A DNA stretch of 55,805 nt from an uncultured Saprospiraceae bacterium (GTDB lineage Bacteria; Bacteroidota; Bacteroidia; Chitinophagales; Saprospiraceae), in assembly GCA_938001865.1 (NCBI GenBank), contig CALLAW010000016.1:1-55805 (forward strand), given 5' to 3'. Positions 20,582-27,325 of this stretch are shown one piece after another (the first letter of the stretch is position 1; each line of letters begins with the position of its first letter). Under the pieces are notes generated by a model that saw nothing but the letters and a program-made list of their open reading frames with translations, was not told where the DNA came from and searched no databases. The translations under genes were made by a program, and so were the position numbers.

Positions 20582-20589
20582 TACTTTTG
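20582..20589 (+). promoter_or_regulatory. -7 promoter element for rpoD
   Basis: TACTTTTG is a perfect TAnnTTTG. TTTC at 20560-20563, 18 bases upstream, is a one-mismatch -33 candidate. The implied 5' leader is about 70 nt. Confidence 0.55.
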
Positions 20590-20663
20590 CAATCCGAAAC
20601 AAATCCCATGTTACTTTGTTTCAATTGTTAACTCTATCATATACCTTGTAAATTACCTACCTT

Positions 20664-21545
20664 ATGGGAATGCGTCAGCTCAAGATTACTAAGTCGATAA
20701 CGAACAGAGAAAGCCAATCTTTAGAAAAGTATCTCCAGGAGATAGGCAAAGTAGACTTACTTACTCCAGAGGAAGAAGTAGACTTAGCCAAAAAAATTAA
20801 GGCAGGAGATCAAGACGCATTAGAAAGATTGACAAAAGCTAACTTGAGATTTGTCGTATCAGTAGCTAAGCAATATCAAAACCAAGGACTCTCCCTTAGT
20901 GATCTTATTAATGAGGGGAACCTAGGACTGATCAAAGCAGCACAAAGGTTTGATGAGACAAGAGGATTTAAGTTTATCTCGTACGCTGTCTGGTGGATAA
21001 GACAATCGATCCTCCAAGCACTCGCTGAGCAATCAAGAATAGTCAGATTGCCACTCAATAAAGTAGGGTCGTTAAATAAGATCAATAGGGCATTCTCAGA
21101 GTTGGAGCAGGCATTTGAGAGAGAGCCTTCGGCAGAAGAGCTCGCTGATCTCTTAGAAATCTCTGCTGATGAGGTCGAGACTACACTTGGTGTAGCATCA
21201 AGACATGTCAGCATGGATGCACCATTTGTTGATGGAGAAGATAACTCACTCCTGGACGTACTAGAGAATGGAGGTACACCTAGTACTGATAGCCAACTAG
21301 AGTATATGGATTCTCTGCGTAGAGAAATAGGAAGGTCTCTCAACACACTATCCGAACGACAAATGGATGTCATCAAGTTGTACTTTGGCCTTGGCATAGA
21401 ACATCCAATGTCACTCGAAGATATCGGAGAAAAATTTGGCTTGACCAGAGAAAGAGTAAGACAGATCAAGGATAAAGCGATCAATAAACTCCGATCTGCA
21501 AGTAGAAGCAAACTCCTCAGACACTACCTTGGAGAAGGGAAGTAA
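20664..21545 (+). CDS. rpoD: Primary RNA polymerase sigma factor (RpoD/SigA, Bacteroidota type)
   Basis: The 293-residue sigma-70 lacks the long region 1.1 of proteobacterial RpoD, as is usual in Bacteroidota, where the primary sigma is about 290 residues. Region 1.2 begins [21 protein letters not shown]. Region 2 contains [18 protein letters not shown] and the -10-melting segment [15 protein letters not shown]. Region 4.2 ends in a helix-turn-helix ([14 protein letters not shown]). It recognises the TAnnTTTG promoters seen in this window. Most relatives start at [10 protein letters not shown], which here is the second Met, two codons in (20670). The stop is 21 bp before the likely start of the S41 protease gene. 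Confidence 0.95.
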   Translation: MGMRQLKITKSITNRESQSLEKYLQEIGKVDLLTPEEEVDLAKKIKAGDQDALERLTKANLRFVVSVAKQYQNQGLSLSDLINEGNLGLIKAAQRFDETRGFKFISYAVWWIRQSILQALAEQSRIVRLPLNKVGSLNKINRAFSELEQAFEREPSAEELADLLEISADEVETTLGVASRHVSMDAPFVDGEDNSLLDVLENGGTPSTDSQLEYMDSLRREIGRSLNTLSERQMDVIKLYFGLGIEHPMSLEDIGEKFGLTRERVRQIKDKAINKLRSASRSKLLRHYLGEGK

Positions 21546-21566
21546 GAGACTAGTGCTACTCCAAAT

Positions 21567-23072
21567 ATTAATACAAAGAAAAATACAAACTACTTTTTAG
21601 TCCCATTCTGTATCGGACTCAGCTTGGCTTTGGGTGTCATGATAGGATTTACCTACTCTAGTAAGGATCAAGGTAGGCTCATCCAGTCTCAAGCGGGTAA
21701 TCAAGCAGACTATGGAGTCGGTGAGTTAGAGACCGTAGTAAGTCTGATAGACAAAAGATACTTCGACACCATCTCTAGAAAAAAAATGGTAGATGCAGCC
21801 ATTACATCGACAATGAATCAGTTAGACACTTATAGTCGATATCTCCCCCCAGAAGCAAAAGATGCTGATAATGCAAGTCTATCCACTGACTTTAGAGGAA
21901 TCGGGATAGAAATGATCAAACGAGGAGATTCGATTCATATCCTGCATTCGGCATACCAGAGTGCTACTCGATCTGCAGGTGTAGATGAGGGAGATATTAT
22001 ACTCAAGGTAAATGACGAAGAAATGGTCGGTGGAGAAGTCACTTACGATAAGCTCAGAAGAGAAGTGACCTCACAAGATACCTGTCTACTGACCTACCTA
22101 GATTATCAAACTAATGCAATAAAGAAGGCTTCATTGCCAGTCATCGCCATCGAGAACTCTGATGCTACAATCCATGGTATGTTGACAGATAGTATCGGAG
22201 TGATCAAAATTCAACAGTTCAACTCAAGGACGTATGAGCAGTTTATGCAGTCACTCGAGAGTCTTGATGCGAAGTCAGATCATCTAGATCTTATCATTGA
22301 TGTCAGATCTAATCCAGGCGGCTATTTACCTCAAGTGATTAAGATCATCGAGCAGCTCATCTATGAGAAGGATAAGCTCATACTCTCTACAGTGAGTCGT
22401 GATGGGAGTGAAAAGAATTACTACTCCAAAGCCAAAAATTTCTTCAAGGTTGACAAAATAGCAGTATTGATTGATCAATACTCTGCAAGTGCAAGTGAGA
22501 TATTAGCAGGTGTCCTTCAAGATTTGGACCGAGCAGTAATCATCGGACAGCCATCGTTTGGTAAAGGGCTCGTCCAAGAGCAATTTGATCTCGCATCAGG
22601 TGGTAAGATCAGACTTACAGTCTCAGAGTATCTCCTGCCATCAGGTCGATCTATTCAAAAATGGAAAAATATTGGCTATCCATTAGAGCATTGTGACACC
22701 ACAGTTGTCGCAAAATCAGCAGTGTACTATAGAGACTTGCCTACGTGTCAGGGTGTCATCCCAGACATTCTGTATGAGCTAGATACGGAGTGTGATCAGC
22801 TTGATTACGCTTACCATCACTTGACTATCGGATTGACAGAAGATCAGTTGAGCTCAGATAATCAGCTACTTCAACTCTTTGATCAAAATCAAACTGTCAC
22901 TGATCATCGGTGTCTCACAAATACTCGATCCCATATGCTCTATCAGATTAGAAGACGTAACATGAGTGATGAAGCAGCGGCTTTCGCTAAAATAAGGGAG
23001 GAGGATATTATCAAACAGACTATCGAGGTGCTGCAGCCCACAATGAGGACAATACTTACGCAAGGTGATTAA
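21567..23072 (+). CDS. S41 family C-terminal processing peptidase (probable ATT start)
   Basis: A signal anchor (NTNYFLVPFCIGLSLALGVMIGF) precedes a PDZ domain (about 85-170) and the S41 protease core. The catalytic Ser lies in SASASEILAG and the Lys in FGKGLVQEQ. CTPs cleave periplasmic proteins after a C-terminal tag. The annotated-looking TTG at 21624 would cut the membrane anchor in half. The reading frame is open back to the rpoD stop at 21543 and contains no ATG, GTG or TTG before 21624, but an ATT at 21567 gives a standard start (M-N-T-K-K-N-T-N-Y). ATT initiation, probably coupled to rpoD 21 bp upstream, is therefore inferred. If TTG were used the gene would begin at 21624. The C-terminal third is helical. 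Confidence 0.9.
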   Translation: MNTKKNTNYFLVPFCIGLSLALGVMIGFTYSSKDQGRLIQSQAGNQADYGVGELETVVSLIDKRYFDTISRKKMVDAAITSTMNQLDTYSRYLPPEAKDADNASLSTDFRGIGIEMIKRGDSIHILHSAYQSATRSAGVDEGDIILKVNDEEMVGGEVTYDKLRREVTSQDTCLLTYLDYQTNAIKKASLPVIAIENSDATIHGMLTDSIGVIKIQQFNSRTYEQFMQSLESLDAKSDHLDLIIDVRSNPGGYLPQVIKIIEQLIYEKDKLILSTVSRDGSEKNYYSKAKNFFKVDKIAVLIDQYSASASEILAGVLQDLDRAVIIGQPSFGKGLVQEQFDLASGGKIRLTVSEYLLPSGRSIQKWKNIGYPLEHCDTTVVAKSAVYYRDLPTCQGVIPDILYELDTECDQLDYAYHHLTIGLTEDQLSSDNQLLQLFDQNQTVTDHRCLTNTRSHMLYQIRRRNMSDEAAAFAKIREEDIIKQTIEVLQPTMRTILTQGD

Positions 23073-23215
23073 GCGTAATCATCTCTTATGCAGTATGATG
23101 ATAAGGGATCTACTTCCGATCATTGAAGAGACTCAGATGATCCGATAATACACTAATCTGTGTTGCAAGATGCCACATCGTAAGTGGATAAGTGGCTTGC
23201 ATATATCCCATTGTC

Positions 23216-23788
23216 TCAGAGCCTTAGGAAGTCCAATTCTCCTTCAGAATCATAACTTGCAATGACCGAGGCCATATTGAGCTTTTTATTCAGGATAGTC
23301 TTAGGATAATTCGGGATAAAGTCGACACCTTCTTTAATCACTTTGTCTATCTCATCAAAGTAGATTGGGACATCATTACCCGAGATATTAGCACTCGTAG
23401 AGACTATTGGTCTTTGGATGACATCGATGATTGCTTGGCAGATGGTATTCTGCGTGACTCTAATTGCTACTGTACCATCTTGTGTTGTCAGATGCTCAGG
23501 TAGGTTGCGACCGACATGGATGAGTGTCAATGGTTTGCGGTGCAATGACAGCAAAGTCTCGACTCGAGGATGCATCATCTCTATATACATATTGAGCATC
23601 TCGATAGACGATACAAGAAGGACATAGGGATGACCCTCTCTTCGCTGTTTTAAGGCAGAGATTTTGTCAATTGCTTGAGTGTTAAAGGCATCACAGGACA
23701 ATCCCCAGAGTGACTCAGTAGGAAGTAATGTAATAGCACCTTCATCTAATTTATTTGCAATATCGTCTATTTGATCAGGCAGCAACAT
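23216..23788 (-). CDS. L-threonylcarbamoyladenylate synthase (Sua5/YciO/YrdC family)
   Basis: The enzyme makes the threonylcarbamoyl-AMP needed for the t6A37 modification of ANN-decoding tRNAs. Conserved features are LLPTESLWGLSCDAF near the N-terminus, the basic ALKQRREGHPYVLLV segment, and VSTSANISG near residue 140. The frame is open 26 codons further upstream, but those residues (MFLVLIFYVHC...) do not resemble the family, so the Met at 23788, giving MLLPDQIDDIANKL and 190 residues, is preferred. TsaC and Sua5 cannot be separated beyond noting that the C-terminal Sua5 domain is absent. Confidence 0.9.
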   Translation of the reverse strand: MLLPDQIDDIANKLDEGAITLLPTESLWGLSCDAFNTQAIDKISALKQRREGHPYVLLVSSIEMLNMYIEMMHPRVETLLSLHRKPLTLIHVGRNLPEHLTTQDGTVAIRVTQNTICQAIIDVIQRPIVSTSANISGNDVPIYFDEIDKVIKEGVDFIPNYPKTILNKKLNMASVIASYDSEGELDFLRL

Positions 23789-23823
23789 AGTATATTTATA
23801 GATAGAGTGATTGTAGAGTTTTG

Positions 23824-23831
23824 TACTTTTG
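23824..23831 (+). promoter_or_regulatory. Possible -7 element for the T9SS PKD-protein gene
   Basis: TACTTTTG matches TAnnTTTG on the plus strand, 77 bases before the ATG of the gliding-type protein. No -33 partner is clear. Confidence 0.35.
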
Positions 23832-23908
23832 AGGCAATGTACATAGAATATTAACACTAGGAACACGTTTTTTGATTTGAATATTACATAATCAAGAGAA
23901 TTAAATTA

Positions 23909-26212
23909 ATGAAACAATATCACGGTCTACTCAAATTGAAATTTTTGATCATCTTGTTTGGATGCATTTTGAATTTTGATTCATATGGAGCTCATATTGT
24001 AGGGGGACAGATGATCTATACTTGTGTAGAGGATGGTGATCCTAATGATGATGTTGTAAGATTTGAAATAAGATGTACAGTCTATAGAGATAGATTTTCA
24101 GGAGGAGCTGTCTTTGATGATGATGCTAACTTTGGAGTATATCGGAGATCTGGGCCTAACGATTGGGCCTTTGTTAGAGAAGTATCTAGTCTCAATTTTC
24201 AAGATCGAGATACGATACCATTTGATGACAATAATCCTTGTGTAGAGATTCCAAGCGGAATTGGAGTTGAAGAGGCATCTTATGTATTTAGCCTGAACTT
24301 GGATATTATCAACACAGACTATATGATATCTTATCAACGATGTTGTAGGAATGGTACGATAAACAATATTGTAGACCCTGGGGATACAGGAGCTGCTTTT
24401 AATGTGGTGATCACTCCACAGGCACAGCTCTCTTGTGACAATAGCCCTACATTCGATGAGTTTCCTCCAATATTTATCTGTCAAGATCAGAATTTGAATG
24501 TAGATCATTCTGCAACTGATATAGACGGAGATGTCTTAGTCTATAGTTTCTGTGCTCCATCTACAGCAGGTGGAAGCGAAGGAGTAGGTGTAGGAGCTAC
24601 TTCTTGTCTAGGTGTCACACCATCTCCTGCGATCTGTACTCCACCATATGCTCCTGTAGTATTTATTGATCCCGATGGGACGGTTGGAGGATTGACTGCA
24701 GCTACACCACTCGCTGGTGATCCTGTGGTAACGATCAATCCCAATACTGGTTTCATAACCGGAGTGCCTAAAGATCTGGGTCAATATGTAGTAGGAGTCT
24801 GTGTGCAGCAATTTAGAGGAGGGGTGTTGATTGGTGAAATGATTAGAGATTTTCAGTTCAATGTAGTCGAGTGTGACCCGACTGTAATTGCCAATCTTGA
24901 GGCCGATGAGATCAGAGGTGATAAGGAATTTTATTTCAAGCTCTGTGGCGAAACTGAACTTGATATCACAAATCTTAGTGTAAAAATTGAAAAGATCGTA
25001 AGTTATCAATGGATTATGGATCTAGGAGGAGGGATATTAGATACAATTACGACAAGAGATGCTTCATTTACCTTTCCTGGAGAGGGGCAATATACAGGTA
25101 CGATGTTACTCAATGAAGGATTTGAATGTGCTGATACTGCTCAGATCATTGTTGATGTATTTCCAGAGACTGTTCCAGATTTTTCGTTTGTATATGATAC
25201 TTGTGTTGCTGGCCCTGTAGAGTTCACAGATCTCAGTACTACACTGAGTAGCGGTATTATTAGTTATGAGTGGGACTTTGGAGAGGGTACCCCTGATGCT
25301 ACAGCATTGATCTCAAACCCTTCCTATACTTATCCCACACCAGGTGATAAGTTGGTCACGCTTACAATACAAGATGTCAATACTTGCGAACATTCCTTAA
25401 CCCAAGAACTTAACTATTTTCCAGTTGCTGAGACTTTGATAGCACAACCAAGTAGTTTTATTGGATGTACGCCGGCTACATTGAGATTTGATAATCTCTC
25501 TGCACCAATTAATGAAGACTATCTGACGCTTTGGGACTTTGGAGATGGTAATACGAGTACTGAGCTCTCTCCAACTCATCTGTATGAGACAGAAGGCACA
25601 TTCACTGTAAGTCTAGAAGTAATCTCGCCTATCGGTTGTGAGAATAGTCGGACTTTCCCTAATATCGTCAGTATCAAACCTAGTCCGACTGCTGACTTTG
25701 ATTGTAGTCCAGAGGAGTTTAATGCTCTCAATAATGATCTTTTTCTTACTGATCAATCTCTCTTAGCAGAGAGACTGCAATGGATCGTCCCTGGTGTAGG
25801 TACTTCTATGGAACTCAATCCAAGTTTTTCACTCCCCGATACTGGAATCTATGAAGTGATACAGATTGCTTTTCATGAGAGTGGTTGCCCAGACACGATG
25901 ATTAAGATTATCGATATCTCTCCTTTGAATGCCTTGTTTTTTCCTAACGCCTTTACACCCAATAATGATGGCAAAAATGATACATTCAAGCCAGAAGGAA
26001 TAATCCAAGGATCAAGTGACTACCAACTCGTCGTATGGAATAGATGGGGTGAGGTTATCTTTACAAGTAATGATGTCTATAGTGGTTGGAATGGATCAAA
26101 AAATAATACTGGAGATCCTTCACCTGTAGGGACATACATATATACGTATACTTACATGTCAAGTAGAGGAGAGACAGAAAGTGGCGAAGGAAAAATAATA
26201 CTTCTAAGATAG
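23909..26212 (+). CDS. T9SS-exported PKD-domain protein with type B (CHU_C) sorting domain
   Basis: A signal peptide (residues 1-27, ending SYGA) is followed by a Cys-rich N-terminal region and at least two PKD-like domains with the typical WDFGEGTP (about 448) and WDFGDGNTS (about 540) motifs. The last 85 residues are the gliding motility-associated C-terminal domain (FFPNAFTPNNDGKNDTF, then NRWGEVIF and SGWNG), the type B sorting signal of the type IX secretion system. Such proteins are exported to the cell surface and often function as adhesins. The 767-residue protein has no catalytic motif that I recognise. Its 3' end runs into the rplS promoter region. Confidence 0.88.
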   Translation: MKQYHGLLKLKFLIILFGCILNFDSYGAHIVGGQMIYTCVEDGDPNDDVVRFEIRCTVYRDRFSGGAVFDDDANFGVYRRSGPNDWAFVREVSSLNFQDRDTIPFDDNNPCVEIPSGIGVEEASYVFSLNLDIINTDYMISYQRCCRNGTINNIVDPGDTGAAFNVVITPQAQLSCDNSPTFDEFPPIFICQDQNLNVDHSATDIDGDVLVYSFCAPSTAGGSEGVGVGATSCLGVTPSPAICTPPYAPVVFIDPDGTVGGLTAATPLAGDPVVTINPNTGFITGVPKDLGQYVVGVCVQQFRGGVLIGEMIRDFQFNVVECDPTVIANLEADEIRGDKEFYFKLCGETELDITNLSVKIEKIVSYQWIMDLGGGILDTITTRDASFTFPGEGQYTGTMLLNEGFECADTAQIIVDVFPETVPDFSFVYDTCVAGPVEFTDLSTTLSSGIISYEWDFGEGTPDATALISNPSYTYPTPGDKLVTLTIQDVNTCEHSLTQELNYFPVAETLIAQPSSFIGCTPATLRFDNLSAPINEDYLTLWDFGDGNTSTELSPTHLYETEGTFTVSLEVISPIGCENSRTFPNIVSIKPSPTADFDCSPEEFNALNNDLFLTDQSLLAERLQWIVPGVGTSMELNPSFSLPDTGIYEVIQIAFHESGCPDTMIKIIDISPLNALFFPNAFTPNNDGKNDTFKPEGIIQGSSDYQLVVWNRWGEVIFTSNDVYSGWNGSKNNTGDPSPVGTYIYTYTYMSSRGETESGEGKIILLR

Positions 26213-26233
26213 GAAGATTGATATTTATTACTA
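26208..26233 (+). repeat. Direct repeat flanking rplS, upstream copy
   Basis: The 26-base sequence beginning GATAGGAAGATT and ending ATTACTA recurs downstream of rplS at 26624-26649 with 23 of 26 positions identical. This copy overlaps the stop of the preceding gene and the start of the rplS -7 element. Confidence 0.7.
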
Positions 26234-26239
26234 TCTTTG
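26232..26239 (+). promoter_or_regulatory. -7 promoter element for rplS
   Basis: TATCTTTG is a perfect TAnnTTTG, 21 bases before the rplS ATG; no clear -33 TTTG is found at the usual distance. Confidence 0.55.
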
Positions 26240-26260
26240 CAGTCGCAAAAATAACACATC

Positions 26261-26614
26261 ATGGAGCTTTTGAATTACATTCACGAAGAATTAACTACGA
26301 TCAATGAACTGCCAAAGTTCAAAGCAGGAGATAATATAACTGTATCTTACTCTATCAAAGAGGGGGCTAAAGAAAGAATTCAAAAGTTCAAGGGTGATGT
26401 TCTCCAGATTAAAGGACAAGGTGCTACGAAGACTTTTACAGTTCGTAAAATTTCTAATGGAGTAGGTGTAGAGAGAATCTTTCCTTTCAATTCGCCGAAT
26501 ATTGCTGACGTAGAGGTCAACAAAAGAGGTCGTGTTAGAAGAGCAAGATTATTCTACTTAAGAGACTTAGTTGGTAAGAAGGCTAAGATCAAAGAGAGAA
26601 AGATATTCAAGTAA
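26261..26614 (+). CDS. rplS: 50S ribosomal protein L19
   Basis: The 117-residue basic protein matches bL19: KFKAGDNITVSYSIKEGAKERIQKF is the N-terminal beta-barrel, GVGVERIFPFNSPNI the middle, and VNKRGRVRRARLFYLRDLVGKKAKIKE the C-terminus. bL19 sits at the 30S-50S interface. In many bacteria it follows trmD and rimM; here it stands alone with its own promoter and is flanked by direct repeats. Confidence 0.97.
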   Translation: MELLNYIHEELTTINELPKFKAGDNITVSYSIKEGAKERIQKFKGDVLQIKGQGATKTFTVRKISNGVGVERIFPFNSPNIADVEVNKRGRVRRARLFYLRDLVGKKAKIKERKIFK

Positions 26615-26623
26615 ATATATCTT

Positions 26624-26649
26624 GATAGGAAGATTAGTATTAATTACTA
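26624..26649 (+). repeat. Direct repeat flanking rplS, downstream copy, with an AT-rich hairpin
   Basis: This is the second copy of the 26-base repeat (3 differences). In this copy ATTAGTA and TACTAAT (26633-26639 and 26645-26651) form a 7-bp stem, 18 bases after the rplS stop, which could work as a transcript end though it lacks a U-tract. Confidence 0.55.
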
Positions 26650-26695
26650 ATGTAACTATCCCTGTGTATTGCATTTCAGATCTATGTTCTGTCTC

Positions 26696-26721
26696 TAAGC
26701 TTGATTGATAATCCAGCTTGC
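26696..26721 (+). repeat. 13-bp minisatellite, two units
   Basis: Two units, TAAGCTTGATTGA and TAATCCAGCTTGC, of a degenerate 13-bp repeat (consensus TAAnCnnGATTGC) lead into the first long repeat copy. Confidence 0.65.
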
Positions 26722-26887
26722 TGTATGTGACTTTACATTACCCATATCTAGCACTGAGATGTTGTGTTACCATTCTTCGCATTAGCTTTCTCTTCATTTT
26801 TTTCATTGATAAAAAAACGAAGCAAAAAAATCTAGTCTAATTAAACTCGTTCCACTCGAACAGTAATTAGGCGGCCTCTCCGCCACC
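26722..26887 (+). repeat. Composite intergenic repeat, family A copy 1
   Basis: A unit of about 166 bp starts TGTATGTGACT and ends CTCTCCGCCACC. It contains an A/T-rich segment (CATTTTTTTCATTGATAAAAAAACG) and an imperfect nested hairpin with outer arms CTAATT/AATTAG and inner arms GTTC/GAAC. Copies 2 and 3 follow at 244-245-bp intervals. Confidence 0.85.
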
Positions 26888-26966
26888 TAAGTGGGATATC
26901 TAATCGGGGACTGCTAATCTTGATTGCTAAGTGGAATTGCTAAGCTTGTTTGCTAATCGGGATTGC
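26888..26966 (+). repeat. 13-bp minisatellite, six units
   Basis: 79 bases divide into six units of 13 (one of 14), each starting TAA and most ending TTGC, for example TAATCTTGATTGC and TAAGTGGAATTGC. The array joins repeat copies A1 and A2. Confidence 0.8.
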
Positions 26967-27132
26967 TGTATGTGACTCTACATTACCCATATCTAGCACT
27001 GAGATGCTGTGTTACCATTCTTCGCATTAGCTTTCTCTTCATTTTTTTCATTGATAAAAAAACGAAGCAAAAAAATCTAGCCTAATTAAACTCGTTCCAC
27101 TCGAACAGCAATCAGGCATCCTCTCCGCCACC
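26967..27132 (+). repeat. Composite intergenic repeat, family A copy 2
   Basis: Nearly identical to copy 1. Here the outer hairpin arms are GCCTAATT/AATCAGGC (one A-C mismatch) around GTTC-CACTC-GAAC, followed by the constant tail ATCCTCTCCGCCACC. Confidence 0.85.
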
Positions 27133-27210
27133 TAAGTGGGATAGCTAAGCTTGATTACTAATCGAGATTGCTAAGCTTGATAGCTATGCTGGATTGCTGA
27201 TCGAGATTGT
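27133..27210 (+). repeat. 13-bp minisatellite, six units
   Basis: Exactly 78 bases, six 13-base units (TAAGTGGGATAGC, TAAGCTTGATTAC, TAATCGAGATTGC, TAAGCTTGATAGC, TATGCTGGATTGC, TGATCGAGATTGT), joining copies A2 and A3. Confidence 0.85.
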
Positions 27211-27300
27211 TGTATGTGACTCTATTCATTTACTTTCATCGTATCTAGTACTGAGATGCTGTGTTACCATTCTTCGCATCGGTTTTCTCTTCATTTTTTT
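27211..27300 (+). repeat. Composite intergenic repeat, family A copy 3 (truncated)
   Basis: The copy begins TGTATGTGACT and follows the family until CATTTTTTT, then breaks off close to the 3' end of ppk1 and lacks the hairpin and the CTCTCCGCCACC tail. It has a short insertion (TTCATTTACTTTCATCG) relative to the other copies. Confidence 0.75.
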
Positions 27301-27325
27301 ATCCGATGACTGCTTTATCTCATGG

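Noticed and set aside
20876-21511. Long open frame on the minus strand opposite rpoD (211 codons)
   Set aside because: It lies wholly inside the unmistakable sigma-factor gene and its translation is Ser/Leu-rich with no family resemblance; it is a shadow frame.
24098-25009. Several minus-strand open frames of 70-136 codons opposite the T9SS PKD protein gene
   Set aside because: They sit antisense to a clearly coding frame with a signal peptide and sorting domain; their sequences have no protein-like features.
26641-27325. Possible CRISPR array because of regularly spaced repeats
   Set aside because: The units are about 245 bp with 13-bp minisatellite spacers, not 25-40-bp repeats with unique spacers, and there are no cas genes.
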